Source: Muricea muricata (taxonomy: Eukaryota; Cnidaria; Anthozoa; Malacalcyonacea; Plexauridae). From it: a DNA stretch of 64,000 bases. The stretch is from NCBI GenBank assembly GCA_963855995.1, contig OY979717.1, positions 45,496,044 through 45,560,043 on the forward strand. The letters are read 5' to 3'. The number at the start of each line of letters is the position of its first letter. Within the stretch, counting starts at the first letter, position 1. The translations under genes and the position numbers were made by a program. This document shows positions 1 through 13,129 of the stretch, piece after piece. The notes under the pieces were generated by a model, which ran no database searches, was not told the DNA's origin, and saw nothing but the letters and a program-made list of their open reading frames with translations.

Positions 1-29
1 ATCATCAACCTGTCGCAATGTCTTTGAGA

Positions 30-190
30 ACAAGATTGGACAATGTTGTGCTGCCCATATTGTTCAAGGTGGTTGACAACATTGAACAACATTGTTACAC
101 CCGATTCAGGCTCAACAATATTGCTCAATGTTCTTGACAACTGTGAAGAATGTGGGCCGCACAACATTGTTCAATGCTGTTGTACTGCAG
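30..190. repeat. Cluster of CAACATTG / CAATGTTG words
   Basis: About eight copies of ACAACATTG or its complement, CAATGTTGT, occur in both orientations within 160 bases, several forming short palindromes such as ACAACATTGTTCAATG. I see no gene here. It is probably a degraded inverted-repeat element or a low-complexity palindromic cluster. Confidence 0.5.
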
Positions 191-418
191 GCTCATAATT
201 TTTGGCCGTGTAGGAAATACGGTACACCTGTTTGGGGTCACTTGACGTCCTGTTATCGCGCATCTGATGTTAATATTGCGCGCAAAATTCCTGCGTGTAC
301 TGATTTCGCTATTCCGCTTTTAGACATTGCCTAAACCCACATTTATCATGTACGTCGCTGGTTTATGTCTGCTAATTGGAGCACTTATAGCGTTAATGCG
401 CAATGCGATTGTTTGGTG
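190..418 (+). other. GPS-like region plus TM1 exon, with an apparent 1-nt frameshift
   Basis: One frame (190-332) reads a GPS-like stretch with FWPC, SC and CTDFAIPLLDI, resembling the cleavage-site domain just before TM1 of adhesion GPCRs. It meets TAA at 332-334. TM1 continues at once in the next frame (TFIMYVAGLCLLIG) and ends with a phase-2 donor at 418/419 that fits the TM2 exon. Dropping one T near 332 would make a continuous GPS-TM1 exon. Alternatively, an acceptor at 322-323 makes 324-418 a separate in-phase exon and the GPS-like frame coincidental. A polymorphism or sequencing indel is also possible. Confidence 0.5.
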
Positions 419-3400
419 GTAAGTTGTAGAGCAAGCTGATTTTATATATATTTGATACGATCCAATCCTGGATTTTAAAACGTTGACTGCTAAACCTTAT
501 AGAAGTGCATTGGTTTTACCATATTTTACGTGATTCATCAGCACACCATATCAAATACAAATAAGAATTTTTTATCACCTTTATGAGTTAATAGAAACAG
601 TTATTTCGACCAACTATACATATATACATACATACATATACATATATACATATACATATATACATATACATATATACATATACATATACATATATATACA
701 TATATTATCATATGAGAGGCGAGGTAATATCATACAAGATATATCATATCGTAACGATATATTTAAACCATATATCGTAACGAGAGCGCTAACACTGATA
801 TCACCTCGTCTTGAATATGATTACCTCTTTCACATAGTTGTGCAATTATCAGGGGCGATCTTTTATTTTCAAATTATAACAAGTTTAATAAGAAACCAAG
901 AATATCTTTTTGTAGCTGCAAATATCTTGCATTTACTGGCCTTGCATCGACATATTTCCGTTATAATCGCACACAGTCGGACGCCATCTTTGTTTTGAAA
1001 ACGGGAGAAAAAACGATATCACAGTGAAAAAGAATGTATCTGTGACAATATCGTTTATCGTTTTTGGCTGGTGATTCAATTTGCGACACGAAAAAATATG
1101 TCTGAGCGATCATTATTCATTGTATATTTTTTCAGTCAAACAAGACGTGAAAGATTATCAGTTCTTATCCACGAATGCCTAGCCTTTATACTGACTGCAG
1201 TGGTATTTTTATTGACACTCTTTTTGGACTATCAAAAGGTATAGTACCTATAAAGTATTATTGGACTCATATCAAGCATATACTATGGCTAATGTTGTAA
1301 TTTGATTGACTACTCTCCTCTCCTCTCCTCTCGTCGCAATCTAGTCCTCGGAACAAGGCTTCAACGTCATTTTTGGGGAATATTTCTGGTTTGAACTCCG
1401 ATTTAAAGCCCGCAGCAAGGTCGGGGGGGGGGCTTTGTCCATATATTCGTGTTCTACACAAGTAACTTCTTTTGAATCAATTGTTGTTATGGTCCATGAA
1501 CACGTAATAATCCCCCCCAAAAAAAAAATTATCGAGCTTATATGGATTCTATCCATGAGATCATCGTTGGTTCGAGATTCGCCCTCATTAATTATCATGC
1601 ATCCACCTCAGAAATGCCGAGATCGTAATCTAGTTAATCGTTAGAATCAACGACAAATCTGTTATAGTTATAGTATGCGAATTAGTGAAAAAGATGACAA
1701 ATTGAGCCTGTGTTTCTTTGTATCATAGAAGTAGCTCGAGTGCTAAGGTCAAACAGATATTTGAGGTTAAAACGTGAACGTCAGTCTCATGCAAACAATG
1801 CACGATAGTTCATTATTTCGGACGTTCTTAGATACTGACTTCAAACACTATAACAATGCTATTCAACAAGGCAGCCTTTAGTACAATTGAACTTGAATAC
1901 TTGACTCCAGGTTTATATACTGAACTCTATTCAAGATTGAAAACAAACGTCATTTTTGAAAACAGCCCTCCAAATTCTTGAAAGTTGCAATCAAATTGTT
2001 TCTACTTTTCCTTTGCAAAGAAAGGAAAGCCGCATGTACCCGGAGGTATTGAATTCTGATGTTGCTAAAACATATAGAACTATTTATGACTTTATTTTAA
2101 AGACGCCTGAATTTTGATCTTATAATGAACAATGAAGGTCATATACTGGGAGCAATATTCAGAATTTTAGAAACGTCGAGATGTTATTGCAACGGCAAAA
2201 ATCACTAGCCAGCGAAGGAAAAACGCAGGAAAAACTCCCCAACCGATCAATCCGCTAAATCTTCTTGGACGAAGGATATTCAAATGATATTCGTTCATTT
2301 TAGGTGATGTGCATGATATTTGCGGCATTGATTCACTGGTTTGTTCTTGCTGTGTTTTGTTGGATCTTGGCTGAGTATCTTCAGCTTTATATGTGTGTTC
2401 ATTTTGGATGGAACAGGAGTAGCTCAAGACTCAAGTATTTTGCTGTTCTTGGCTGGGGTGCGTATCTCGAGTTATTCCAGGCCGCGTTACAGTTAATCCT
2501 GTCTAGCCAACTCAATATAAAGGTTGTTCCTGAACCTCATCTCACTAGCACAACCTCAATATTCGACCATTACTCATTTATTCAGGGCGGCCCTTGCCGA
2601 GCGGGTGTACAGTACTGTTTTTCCCGTGATAAAGCGGAAAACTATTAAAGATATAATGAACTACACATTATACACTACTCACAGTAATTTGAGTAAAAAT
2701 AGTAATTTGAAACACAGTAAGTCAGGTGGCACACATGACTAAGACTCAAAAGCACCTCCTCTCCCTACCTCGTCATGTTGTATCCATCCCGCAGTTGTCT
2801 TGTCTTGTACCATGTCTTTGTTTTGTCTATGAGTTCTATTTATGTTAATCGCCTGAGTTTAATTCCTTAACAGTGTTAAGTATGTCTGACAAACAACATA
2901 CGTTATAAGAGTAAAAATGGCATGGTTTGATTTGAATTTGTTCTTGATCATGATTTCAACGGTACAGCAAATGAAATTAAGAATGGGTAAATGAGTAATG
3001 AACGTAGGCAAGTCCATCATGCTTTTCGCGCGTGGAGGTCTAGGTTTGAAACCGCGCGGACAAAAATAATAGAAAACTATGCACTGGAATTGATGTTCTA
3101 TAGCTCTAACTCGAGTTGAGTTGAGTTTAAGTCCCAGATGTACATTGACTGCCCCTTGTTGATATTGAGTACTGCCTATGGTTCTTTGAAGTCCTTAAAT
3201 ACTACTTAAACGGATTTTTGAGTTTCAAGGATGCTTGAAAAGCTCTTAAATGAAAACTTCTTAAATGCTGAACTTAAAGTCCATATGATAAAAAATTGTT
3301 TAATTCAATGATTGTGATTAACGCTAGCACTTGTCGTAATATTGCGCTTTTTTTCTTTTAAGCATCACTGCCATAGCATCGTAAATAGTTCAAGACGATA

Positions 3401-6400
3401 TTTAAATTTCAACATGAACTCGCAATACAAATGAGATTTGTTTGATTGGTTCCTACATTGCGGAATGTTAAAAGTGGCCTAGTTTGACATCACATTATTG
3501 TTTTCGAGAAATCAGATACGTTTTGCTACCGCAAACTTCAATTTCGTATCGGAAAAGTGTGTTTTTCTTCAACATGGTCCCCATGTCTTTGTTTTATAAG
3601 TACATTAATGACGAGAAAAATCTATATAACTTTTTCAGTTGTTCCGCTGATTTTGGTCGGCATTACCCTTGCAATTTTACGGAATGATTATGGTTCCAAA
3701 CATTGGTAAGTAATGTGTAATCCTGTCTCTTTGTATTTCACATCTTTGTGACCGATCTGTTTGCACTGGTTAATTAAGTTAGATTAAATTAAATTAAAAT
3801 CAAATATAAAGTTAGTTCAACACCGTCGTCTGTAGAATATCCCGCTAAGCTTTGCTCAATGTCATCTTCAATGTTTATATTTTAGCTTCCCACACTAAAA
3901 CGTATAGTAAATAAACATAAGGGCTTCTCATCGGTTCAACCTCTCCCTCCCCCTCCCCCTTCTCCCTCCACCGTTTAGTAATTTAGGGAGTTATCATTTT
4001 TATTCGGAGAGCGCTACTAAATTGAGGGGAAACTATCGCAGCCTTCCACTACAGCATGGAAGAAAAACGTCGCTCTTTGTAAAGATTTAAATTTTAAAAT
4101 TTGCAAAAAAGAGGTGACCCTCCCATCAGTTCTAGTAGCCCCCACCCCAACATTCGTACTGTCCAAAGTAGATACTGAACATGCAGTTCGACTTTTTATC
4201 GACGACAAAATGCAGTTGCAGTGATTTTATTATTCTATTTGTGTGTCCTAGTAACTGTGTTTTTCTTCCGACTTGTTTAGGTGTTGGTTCAGTGACTCTC
4301 AAGCTATACTTTTGGCTTACGTTTGCCCAATAGTCCTGTGCATATTGGTATGAAACAATTCCTTTCTTCAAATGAAGTAGTGTTACTGTATATCTATAAT
4401 CGGAGCGCCCAAAAATATGGTGCACAGAATTATCAAATCTGATAGAATACAGTGTAGTAGGTTCTTCTGAACTTTTAAAACCTGCCGAACATTGTACTTA
4501 CAACAACTTGTTCACAGCAAACAAACTTATTTCATGCAATTAAATGTAAGACAAATCGTTTTAAAATTCTGCATTCCTTTGTCTGTTTCGAAACTTTCGG
4601 TAGATAATACACATTAGTTTAGGAAAATCTCAAATTACATAGTTTCTTATATGTAAGTCTCTTCAGTATTGTTACTGCGTTTTTGTAAATATATATACAT
4701 GATTATCTTTATCTATGAATTGTAATATATAAGTTGTAAGTGATTGATGTATTTCAAACTTTATGACTGCAGTTTCTTCTTCATTAATAAATACAATTTT
4801 AGTGTATACGCTGAATATCAATGATGCATTGCATAATATTTTTTTATTTCCAGGTCATTTTTATTCTTATTCTAAAGATTTCATGTTTCAAGTCAGATGC
4901 AACAGACGAAAGTGAAAAAAGAGACCTAAGGTAGATGGTTCGCCTGTAGTGCATGTTGGCTAATATCTTTTGCGGTTTTTGCCATTCACTTAACGTCCGG
5001 GCTGGAAGTACCATGTGTTGGTTAAAGTGTCTATAACGCACATTTTTATTGAATTGTGTAGAAGAACTTTTAAAACTGTAATGCAAGTTCGTTTATACTT
5101 TCGCACCCAAACGCTTTGTTCGTGAGACATTTTGAATTTTTTTTGCTTGCGCACCTGAAAAGTCGCAGTTTTTATTAGGCACCATTAGAAAGAGGGCTAT
5201 AATGTATGTTGTCTTCTTGTAAAGAAACGATTTGGACAATAGTTTATTTTTAAGTCATTTTGCTAAAAAAAGTATTACAGATTGTCTTTGATTTGATAAA
5301 AAAATATACCAGGAAAATTATGGTTTTGCTACTCGCTATCTATCGAGCAATATCTATTAAGCTATCTATTGCGAATCAAATTACAGCATTGCATTAGTAT
5401 TTCAGTGGTACTCTACTAATAAAAATTATCTTTGACCTATACATCATGTCAATATTTTAAGAATTTTGTTTCTTCAGAGCATCAACCACAACTCATTACG
5501 CAAAGTAAGACGTCGCTAGTGGGCAAAACAAAAAATCAAACTAAAATATCTCGTCTGCGATGCACTGTAACAAAAAGTACAAAAGAACTTGTAGTACGGT
5601 TATTACTCTGCCACATTATGCGATAAAAAATTTCGTTTTAAATGCACTTCAAGTGTGCAGATAATATTCTTTATAATAGGTATGTTTCACGTTTCAGAAC
5701 ATTGGACGGCAATTTCAGTTACGCACGAGATTGTTTATACCGGTACTTTTGAAAAGCCACTAATTTAACATGCCATTTTTTATCCAGTGTTGTCATGGTT
5801 TTATCAACATTTCTTATACCACTGGTCCTATGCACATTTACTTTGGCTCTATTCTCAGCTCGTCAACCCCAGGAGACGGTCTTCCAATACGTCTTTGCTG
5901 TGTTTTGTATTTTCCTTGTGAGTACTTGTACCATATTTATCCTTGCGTTTATAGAGGAAAATAGAAAAACAACAAAAGTAATGTTATACTTGTATAGCAG
6001 TGTAGTACATACACATGACGTTTTTTAGTCTGGCACGCCATGCAAATTTGTTGAATCAAAAAGAAGGAAAATTGACTACGCATACTTCGTCAGCCAGTAC
6101 ATTTATACCATAGCACAGTGAATTTAACAAATTTATATAAATCATGTTCTAATTTGCGTAGCTTAGAGTAGCACAAATGACAAAATCATTGACAATAACG
6201 GCTTTAAAATTAAACCATTCAGTAAATAATAACTTGTAGTTTTAGGGCCTGTTCACACTACAGCGTAAGATCGATCTCAAATCGATCTGGGATAAAACAT
6301 GCCTAGTGTGAAATGTCGCTGAAAATTTGGGATTGACCTCAGATCGATCTCAGATCGATGTTAGTGTGAACAGGCCTTTAAATAGAAAGAACATTACAAT

Positions 6401-9400
6401 TTTCTCAGAAGTAGGAGAAAGTACTGTATTGCACACAGGGACGTAGGGGAAGGCGTGATGTGGAGTGGAAAAAAGGATTGAAAACATTCCTGGTCTGTTC
6501 GGGAGTTATGTTAACTTCTGCCCCATACCAAACCTATGAATGAAATGAAAATGTTTATTTCCTATACAAAACTTCTATTTAGCCTGGGTCTCGATAAGGA
6601 ATATTTTAAAGTGTCTATTAATGTATTTAGGCAATTTACATCGTGATCTACCATTGTTGGCTGGACAGGGAGGTGAGTGCAATCGACTCCTACTTTCCTT
6701 TTCTAATTTGTCTCTCAGAATGAGTTTGGATTCATATTTTTTACCTCGCAGATCATGAAGCTGTCAGTTCGGAAAAATGTTCAGAGAGCTAGACCGAAGC
6801 GTGATTATTACAGCACTAAGGAGACTGTAATGGTGAGATGCTATCTTTTTATTTAGAAAAATCAATGTTAGTCTCACACTACAATATTGCGGGCTCGATT
6901 AGCAGCTGGCGGCCATTTTTTCAGGCACATCACGATAAAATATTTTTACAATCCGTCGTACAACAAAGAAATCCTTAATGGACCATTCCCCAACTAGACA
7001 AACTTTCAAATTGGAAACGATTTTAGCACAGTTGAAAAGAGCTTCCTAAATTTAGTGGAACTGTAAATTATTTTGCAATATTTTGCAACCAAACTTCACA
7101 ATTTCACTAAATTTAGAAAGCTCTTTCCAACTGTGCTAAAATTGTTTTCTAGTTTAAAACTTTGTCTAATTGGGGAATGGTCTATTTGTCAAACTGATAC
7201 TTTGAAGAACATTCATTAACGAACCACCAATATTCCCTTTTGATAGTCAACAAATGAATTTTATTCAAAACCTCATCAATAATTTATGAAGAAAACACAA
7301 AGGAAATCCTAACCGTAAAGGGGTCTTCATATGTGATGACAATTTTTTTATGGCAAAACTTTTGCCTTGATTCTCTCGGCTTAAACAACACCTATTTTCG
7401 TAGATAAACTGATGAAATGGATCGTTTTTGAAGCCATTTAAGAGCTCGCAATTTGCAGTGTATCTGATAGAACACCCGTTTTTGTGTTAAACATTACATA
7501 ATAATAAAATGTAGCAGCCAACAGCATGCAATTACAACGTAATGAATAATTCTAATTCAATTATTTTGCAAGGCATGGTTAACATTTCGTGTTACGGTAG
7601 CATTCTTATGTAAAGGTGCATGTACAATTGAAAGTTTGCGACACCGTAACACCGAGGTTTAATCCAAAATTTAATGTCGCCAACATGTTATTCTTTTTCT
7701 TTCAGTATTCTGAAGGCACTTCAGAAGGCAAAAGTTTTAGCCTAATATTCCCATCTCGTAAGTCACCGACGAAAAAGCCGAGCGAGAAGAAATCAGTGAA
7801 AAGAAATGACTCGTCAACTCCATTTGACTACGATTCATCGATGCCCATGTACCCATCTGTCAACGATTCGTCACTGAAATCATTCAAGAGCCAAGTGTAT
7901 GTATCACTCTTTAAGCTATTATCAGTGTCGCAAAAAAGCCACGGGCATGCAGGTATTGCCCGTGAGGAAGATTTGCAAAATGGCGTGCTGATCAAGCTTT
8001 ATTCCAATCCCAAATTTGAAAACGCACAACTTTACACGTTTTGAGGAACGTTTGCAGACTTTGAAAACTTTTCCCGGAGAGATTTAATTGTGCTTTTGGA
8101 AGATTGTGATAGACGTATCTTATAAATAATATCACAGTTGCACAATGTTTTGTCTTGTCAGGTCTTATCAGCAGGATTGTATTAGAAATTTTCGACCTCT
8201 AGTATTTCAAAATAATGTCATGTAGTTTGTGGAGATCATTGAATTCGGACATTAGCAGCGCTTCCAATGTTACATGTAAAGACTGAAGGATAATTTCTTG
8301 TTGCTGTCAGCTCCCGGGCCACGTGCTTTCTACAGTCCGTCTCCTTTTTTCTTCCAAATTTTTTGCTTCCTAATTTTTTGTTTGCTGCTCACACCTATTG
8401 ATATTTCAAGGAATTTGTAAACATTTAAACCAGCATAAGCTATTTGAAATGCTTTGTTGTAAAGAGCCATGAAAGTACTGTTTCCATTTTCAGGTCAACA
8501 CAGCAGCATACGTTAGATACCCCGCCCAATACGTTGTCAGCCATTACAATATCTCGACCAAATAGTCAGTGTATCGAGTTGACGTCTCTTTCCGATCTCG
8601 ACCGACGGCCTGACGGTGCTGAACAAACTGATGCTGGTGAACCCAGCGAGTTCTATGGTTCTAGACATAGCAATCCTATGGACAAAGAAAGACAGCGTAC
8701 CAGTGGTTGCAGTAATGACTGTACAAACGCCACTACGTTTGGTAAGGAAAAGGTAGCTCAGAAACCGTCGGATGCACCCAGTAACAACAGTGAAAACAAG
8801 AACCGGATCTCTGGCACTAGTAGCGCTGGTTTATCAAGAACAAGCAGAAGTTCAGTTTCTGGTGCTTCTGTAACTGCAGCTGGGGAGGTAAAGATTATTA
8901 AACAGTACATTTCCCATTATTGGTACATTTCGTATCTGACTGTATGTCTTGTTCAAGATCTACACAACTCAATTGCATTGGGCTGTCTTCAAAGTAGGAT
9001 CCCGTTAGCAAAAAGGAAGAGACAAAGAACTTTTGAAAAGATTGTATAATATACACAATTAATATTGTCCCCCTTCCCATAGTAATGGTCTTGTGCGAGA
9101 AAAATTTGCTGTATTGTAGAAACCCTAGTTTTAATAACTATTTATTTCGTATAATTATTAATAGCTATTTATTGCATGTCCTTACTTTCAAGCCTTGGTA
9201 TTAGAAATATTGAAAAGATGATCTCGTAGATATACCAAAGATTATCGTCTCAAAAGATGTTTTGTGTAAAAATTTAGTTAAGAAGAACAATGCAATATAT
9301 CTTTGATTCAGGATACTTAATTCAATACATCAAAATGTATCATGCAAATGTAAAACAGGCTCTAAACAGATGCATAACTAGAACAATAATTAGGAAATCC

Positions 9401-10016
9401 AATTTTCAAATCCAAACGTGCATAAATGAGTACTCCCCCACCCCCTCACCAATTAACGCTCTAGTTGCGCCCATGGCCATAAGTGTAACATATTAATACG
9501 TCAAATTACAGACTGCGCTGTTCTATTACGGTCGCTTTGGGTGAGCAGACTCCGAATCCCGACAGGCCAATACAAAAATGAACTCCCACACGTGAATATA
9601 GGACTGAAGCTAATCGGGGGAGGGGGAGGGGAGAGGAGATTTCAGCATTTAGATCCTGACAGAATCCTGAAATGAGTTGTGACTGCAAGGTTAGAAGCCA
9701 GATTAGAAACCAGATAGTGATAACTGCCAACACTTTTCGATAGTAAATTTTGTTCGTTCTCTAGGAAAATGTGGATGACGAGGCACCTGAAAATCAACCC
9801 TTCATACGTCGTGATACCGGCGAATATGGTCCTGAAATACGGTCTGACCCTCCCGCAAAGATACCAAAGCGTCGAAAGCGAGGCTCACGACGTCGTCTGG
9901 ATGACGAATTTCATGACGATGATACTGATGAACCAAAAATAAAAAATAAGCAAGGCTCTTCCACGTTGCCCACGACAGAAAGCTCGGTCAAATTAAAAAA
10001 CTATACAAGTTTTTAA
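190..10016 (+). CDS. Adhesion-type (family B2) G protein-coupled receptor, 3' part of gene
   Basis: This is a seven-transmembrane receptor of the secretin/adhesion superfamily, expected at the plasma membrane and signalling through G proteins. Exons by frame and splice sites: ~190-418, 1136-1238, 2304-2457, 3639-3705, 4281-4347, 4854-4930, 5788-5917, 6631-6672, 6752-6832, 7706-7894, 8504-8887 and 9765-10016 (stop). Phases match at every junction after TM1. Family marks are visible: TM1 (YVAGLCLLIGAL), ICL1/TM2 (RRERLSVLIHECLAF), TM3 (LIHWFVLAVFCW then EYLQLY), TM4 (VVPLILVGITLAI), ECL2 CWF, TM5, TM6 and TM7 followed by basic helix 8. The tail is about 250 residues, Ser/Thr- and Lys/Arg-rich, with KRRKRGSRRR and a C-terminal YTSF that resembles a class I PDZ ligand. 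The N-terminal ectodomain lies outside the window. The donor at 7894 (alternative 7900) and acceptor at 8504 (alternative 8494) are least certain. The family assignment is firm, the subfamily is not. Confidence 0.88.
600..710. repeat. TACATA/TATACA microsatellite
   Basis: Roughly 100 bases of alternating TATACA and TACATA units. It lies in the intron between TM1 and TM2 of the receptor gene. Confidence 0.9.
6246..6376. mobile_element. Short inverted-repeat element (MITE-like), 131 bp
   Basis: The ends are GGCCTGTTCACACTA and its exact complement TAGTGTGAACAGGCC. The interior carries repeated AGATCGATCT palindromes. It has no coding capacity. It sits in the intron between the TM6/7 exon and the next receptor exon. 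No clean target-site duplication is visible. Confidence 0.8.
6981..7182. mobile_element. Hairpin MITE, about 200 bp
   Basis: The left end GACCATTCCCCAA is complementary to the right end TTGGGGAATGGTC. Similarity continues inward about 80 bases per arm, through TTTAGCACAGTTG and AGAGCTT. It is non-coding and lies in a receptor intron. Confidence 0.8.
7250..7470 (+). repeat. Dispersed repeat, copy A
   Basis: This region shares words in order with 49915-50035 and 50555-50665: CTCATCAATAATTTATGAA, CTTTTTGCCTT-type text, then GTTTTTGAAGC followed by CTCGCxA. Copy B is split by another insertion. Both copies are intronic and in the same orientation. Confidence 0.6.
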
Positions 10017-10647
10017 TGCAGGTTTGCTGTCTTGCTGAACGATGACGATCCTCGAATCTTAGGCCTATTTTAAACAAGTGAAAAGTTAGTAGAAAACAGC
10101 TGGATATCTAACGGACTGAATTATGGCGAAAATTATGTAGAGAATTTCAATGCTGTGCACGGTTTTAATAATTTTGCAGTTTACGTCTAAATGAAGCAAA
10201 AAACAAAGCCCCATGCTGAGGTAGAAGATTAGCTAACAGTTTACTCAAGCTCCGTCTCCCGGGTATGCAAGGTGATTATGGAAAATGACAAGTGCGTAAG
10301 AGTTGCATTGCCCTACTGTGCTTCTAATTTTCACCTTCATATACAAATGGAGAGTAATGGTCTTAAGACAGATTGCTGCAGGTATCTTAGGCCTGGTGCC
10401 TACCACACTAAACAGCGAGCATTTTGAACTGTTTTATGACATTTATTCTATTTTTATGAGTAATGGTATTTGCATGCGGATTATTTTAATATAATTTGTG
10501 TATAAATTATTAAAAACTAGTAGTTCATAGAACAGACGTTTTATTGCAGGTATGGTATAGTGGTTATGTCAAGGTTTTTGCATAGTATGTTCTTTAGTTC
10601 AGACGGCGAGCAGTCCATAAAGAAAAAGAGGTTGAGGAAATGGAGAA

Positions 10648-10982
10648 TAGGGGTGCACCGGAACAATATTTTGATTTCCGACCGGAACCGGAACTTGCCA
10701 AAACTAAAAAAATCCGACCGGAACTGCACAGACCAATATACATGTAGAGCACAACGTTATGACTGTATGGTTGTTATGTTGTTAGATAAAGTATCTCTTA
10801 TGTTGTATTGTTGTAACATAAAGTAACTCTTATGTTATGTTGTAAAATAAAGTAACTCTCATGTAATTTTTAAGATAAAGCATCTTTGCTTGTTACTTTT
10901 CTTTACACTCAAACGCATTTCCGGTTCTGGCTGTTCTTATTACATCGCTTACCTCCCGGAGCCAAGTTCCGGTGCACCCCTG
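10648..10982. mobile_element. hAT-like non-autonomous element, 335 bp
   Basis: The ends are TAGGGGTGCACCGGAAC and the complement of CAGGGGTGCACCGGAAC, matching the CAGGGGTG-type termini common in hAT transposons. Flanking 8-mers ATGGAGAA and ATGGATGT agree at five of eight positions, as expected of an aged 8-bp duplication. The interior holds a degenerate tandem of about 35 bp built on TTATGTTGT..ATAAAGTA. There is no transposase. The element lies downstream of the receptor stop codon. Confidence 0.75.
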
Positions 10983-12110
10983 ATGGATGTATGCAGGAAA
11001 CAAGGAAGAAATGAAATACGCGTTGCCTTCAGACATTTGTGCTTGACCACTGGACTACGTTGGTTATTGGTGCCGAACTCCGTGATTGATTCTGGTCGAC
11101 ACACATTGTCTTTACCACTAGACTATTTTACCACTACCACTTTCTTCCAACGTGGTTTAAATTGTTTGACAATTTTTTGTATCTCATTCTGTTAAAAACG
11201 GGTAAATAATTTAAACCATATCGGAAAAGTGTAATAGCCAACCTGGTCTGGTGGCCAGGCAAAGTGGTGTAAGTAAACAACGCAACTGAATGATAATTCC
11301 CTTGTTCTGAATTAACTCTGAAGAATTAATTATAGGCTAGAGAAAACCCGCTTAGACAATTTAAAATAAGTTGCCAGTTCCTGATAACAAACAATTAGTA
11401 TAGAGGCCAAATCAAAATGTCTCAAGTCGTCAACTAGGTTTGGGTCAATTCCTGCCCTTGTCAGAAAAACCCAAAAAAGTTTTTTGTCCGGGGTAAGAAT
11501 TATCATAAATATGTAGTCTAAATTAAATCAAAGTTATTCCAACCCATTCGCGAGCTTTCGTTTGGATTTCATCGAATAATATTTAAACATACTTTGTTAA
11601 CCAAGATCTTGATGTTGATTTTGAGTGTAATTACATTTTTTAATGTATGTAGAAATTTATTTTTAAATAAATACAATATCACAAATAACAAAAATGAGTA
11701 AGATCACAACTTGAGCATACAGTAGGTTTCTTGTGCTACGAATTTTAAAATCCCATATTTTTGTAAGTAGAACATTTGAAAAATGAATGTGTGTTGAAAT
11801 CAGCCTTCTCTTATACTAGGAGAAGACCGTGTAAATTCTGATCAAACATACTTTTCCAAATTTAATGAACCAGCTACAGGCGTTCCATGTATATCATTAT
11901 TAAACAAATCAGATCACTATTTAAATCTAATGTCGAAGGACACCATTATTGCTGAGGCACTATAGAGGTGACAAGTAATAATGGAAATGTTCGCTAATTT
12001 CATAAATGTTTAGCAAATTATATTTGATTTTTAACATGAAACTTATACAGAGCGTTAATAACAGCAGCCTATGTATAGATGCGTGTGCGCATCGCAATAG
12101 TGCCTACCTG
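10983..12110. other. No host gene seen; SINE-like fragment at the left
   Basis: No ORF has recognisable protein similarity. At about 11035-11140 the minus strand has a tRNA-like stretch: GTCTAGTGGTAAAGAC resembles an A box and GGAGTTCGGCACC is a weak B box. The words TGTGCTTGACCACTGG and CTACGTTGGTTAT recur at 16172-16202. The rest is AT-rich unique-looking sequence. Confidence 0.4.
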
Positions 12111-12120
12111 GTTGTAATTC

Positions 12121-12366
12121 GGTCATGGCTTTATAGGATACCCTAAAGGTCGAAATGTCGAGAGAGCACTGGGTTGCTCACTCACTGGGACTGTATCTAC
12201 TTCACCAAATTTAGCTAAAGCGCGAGCCCGAAGGGCGAGTAATGATTGTCGCGCTACGCGCTCCCTCTTTAGCTAAATTTGGTGAAGTAGATACAGTCCC
12301 AGTGAGTGAGAAACCCAGTGCCCTCTCGACATTTTGACCTTTAGGGTATCCTATAAAGCCATGACC
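12121..12366. mobile_element. Near-perfect hairpin transposon with exact 10-bp target duplication
   Basis: Two arms of about 100 bp, differing at roughly three positions by eye, start GGTCATGGCTTTATAGGAT and end with its complement. The loop is about 45 bp and GC-rich. GTTGTAATTC lies immediately outside both ends (12111-12120 and 12367-12376). The low arm divergence and intact duplication indicate a recent insertion. A 9-11 bp duplication suggests the Mutator-like superfamily, but the ends alone do not prove it. Confidence 0.92.
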
Positions 12367-13129
12367 GTTGTAATTCAACCACAATCGGTGCAACAACAGA
12401 GTATGCAGCATATATATCCAAATCGGTGATAATATAGTCTTGATGGTCTGATTCGAAGATACAGGGTTTTAGCACTTATGGTCAGGGGGCGCTTCTACCC
12501 TCCCCTATAATTCGAACCAGAGCTGGTGGAGTTATGATGCAGACTGTTGAAGGCAGCCAATTCGATGTCAATGTCGAAAGGCAACCGCATTTGGTTGGTT
12601 GTCGAGGCCAATTGTGCGAAGCCATCCGTGTGCGATCTTTTATTACAATACCTGGTTCTTTTCACCTTCATCATGCTCTCTTTTATACCATCCCTAGGCT
12701 AATCCTTCGAAGGTATAGCAGAATTCCTGACATCTTTTGAAACCTGCTCATTTAAATTGATTACGCTATCATGCAATCTCATATGATACTTCTCATTATT
12801 TCTTTATTTGTGCACGACCAGAGTTATTTTGTGATTTCCTGAAATTTGATTGGCTGCACGAGCGGGCGGCTTTTTACGATATCTTGGCCCGCGGGCCGAA
12901 AGAGTTATTTTTTTAAAAACAAACCAAGGAGTGGAGTTGATTGTCGAACTTGAATAAAAGTGTCTAAAAGCCAAAAACATTCCAATGAAATTAAAGATAA
13001 AAAATAGACTGAATTGACTTCAGCAGATGTCTTCTGAAGATTAAAACTAACTATGCAACAACGAAAAACCCCGGCAGAATCTAACAAAGTTTTACAAACA
13101 AAGCCATACATGTATCAAAATCTGTCGTA

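Noticed and set aside
1341-1644. Overlapping short ORFs on both strands around a G homopolymer
   Set aside because: They lie in the intron between receptor TM2 and TM3 exons and have no similarity.
3005-3060. GGTTTGAAACC, possible B box of a tRNA or SINE
   Set aside because: No supporting A box was found upstream.
10560-10826. 88-residue plus-strand ORF downstream of the receptor gene
   Set aside because: It runs into the hAT-like element and its internal tandem repeat, with no protein similarity recognised.
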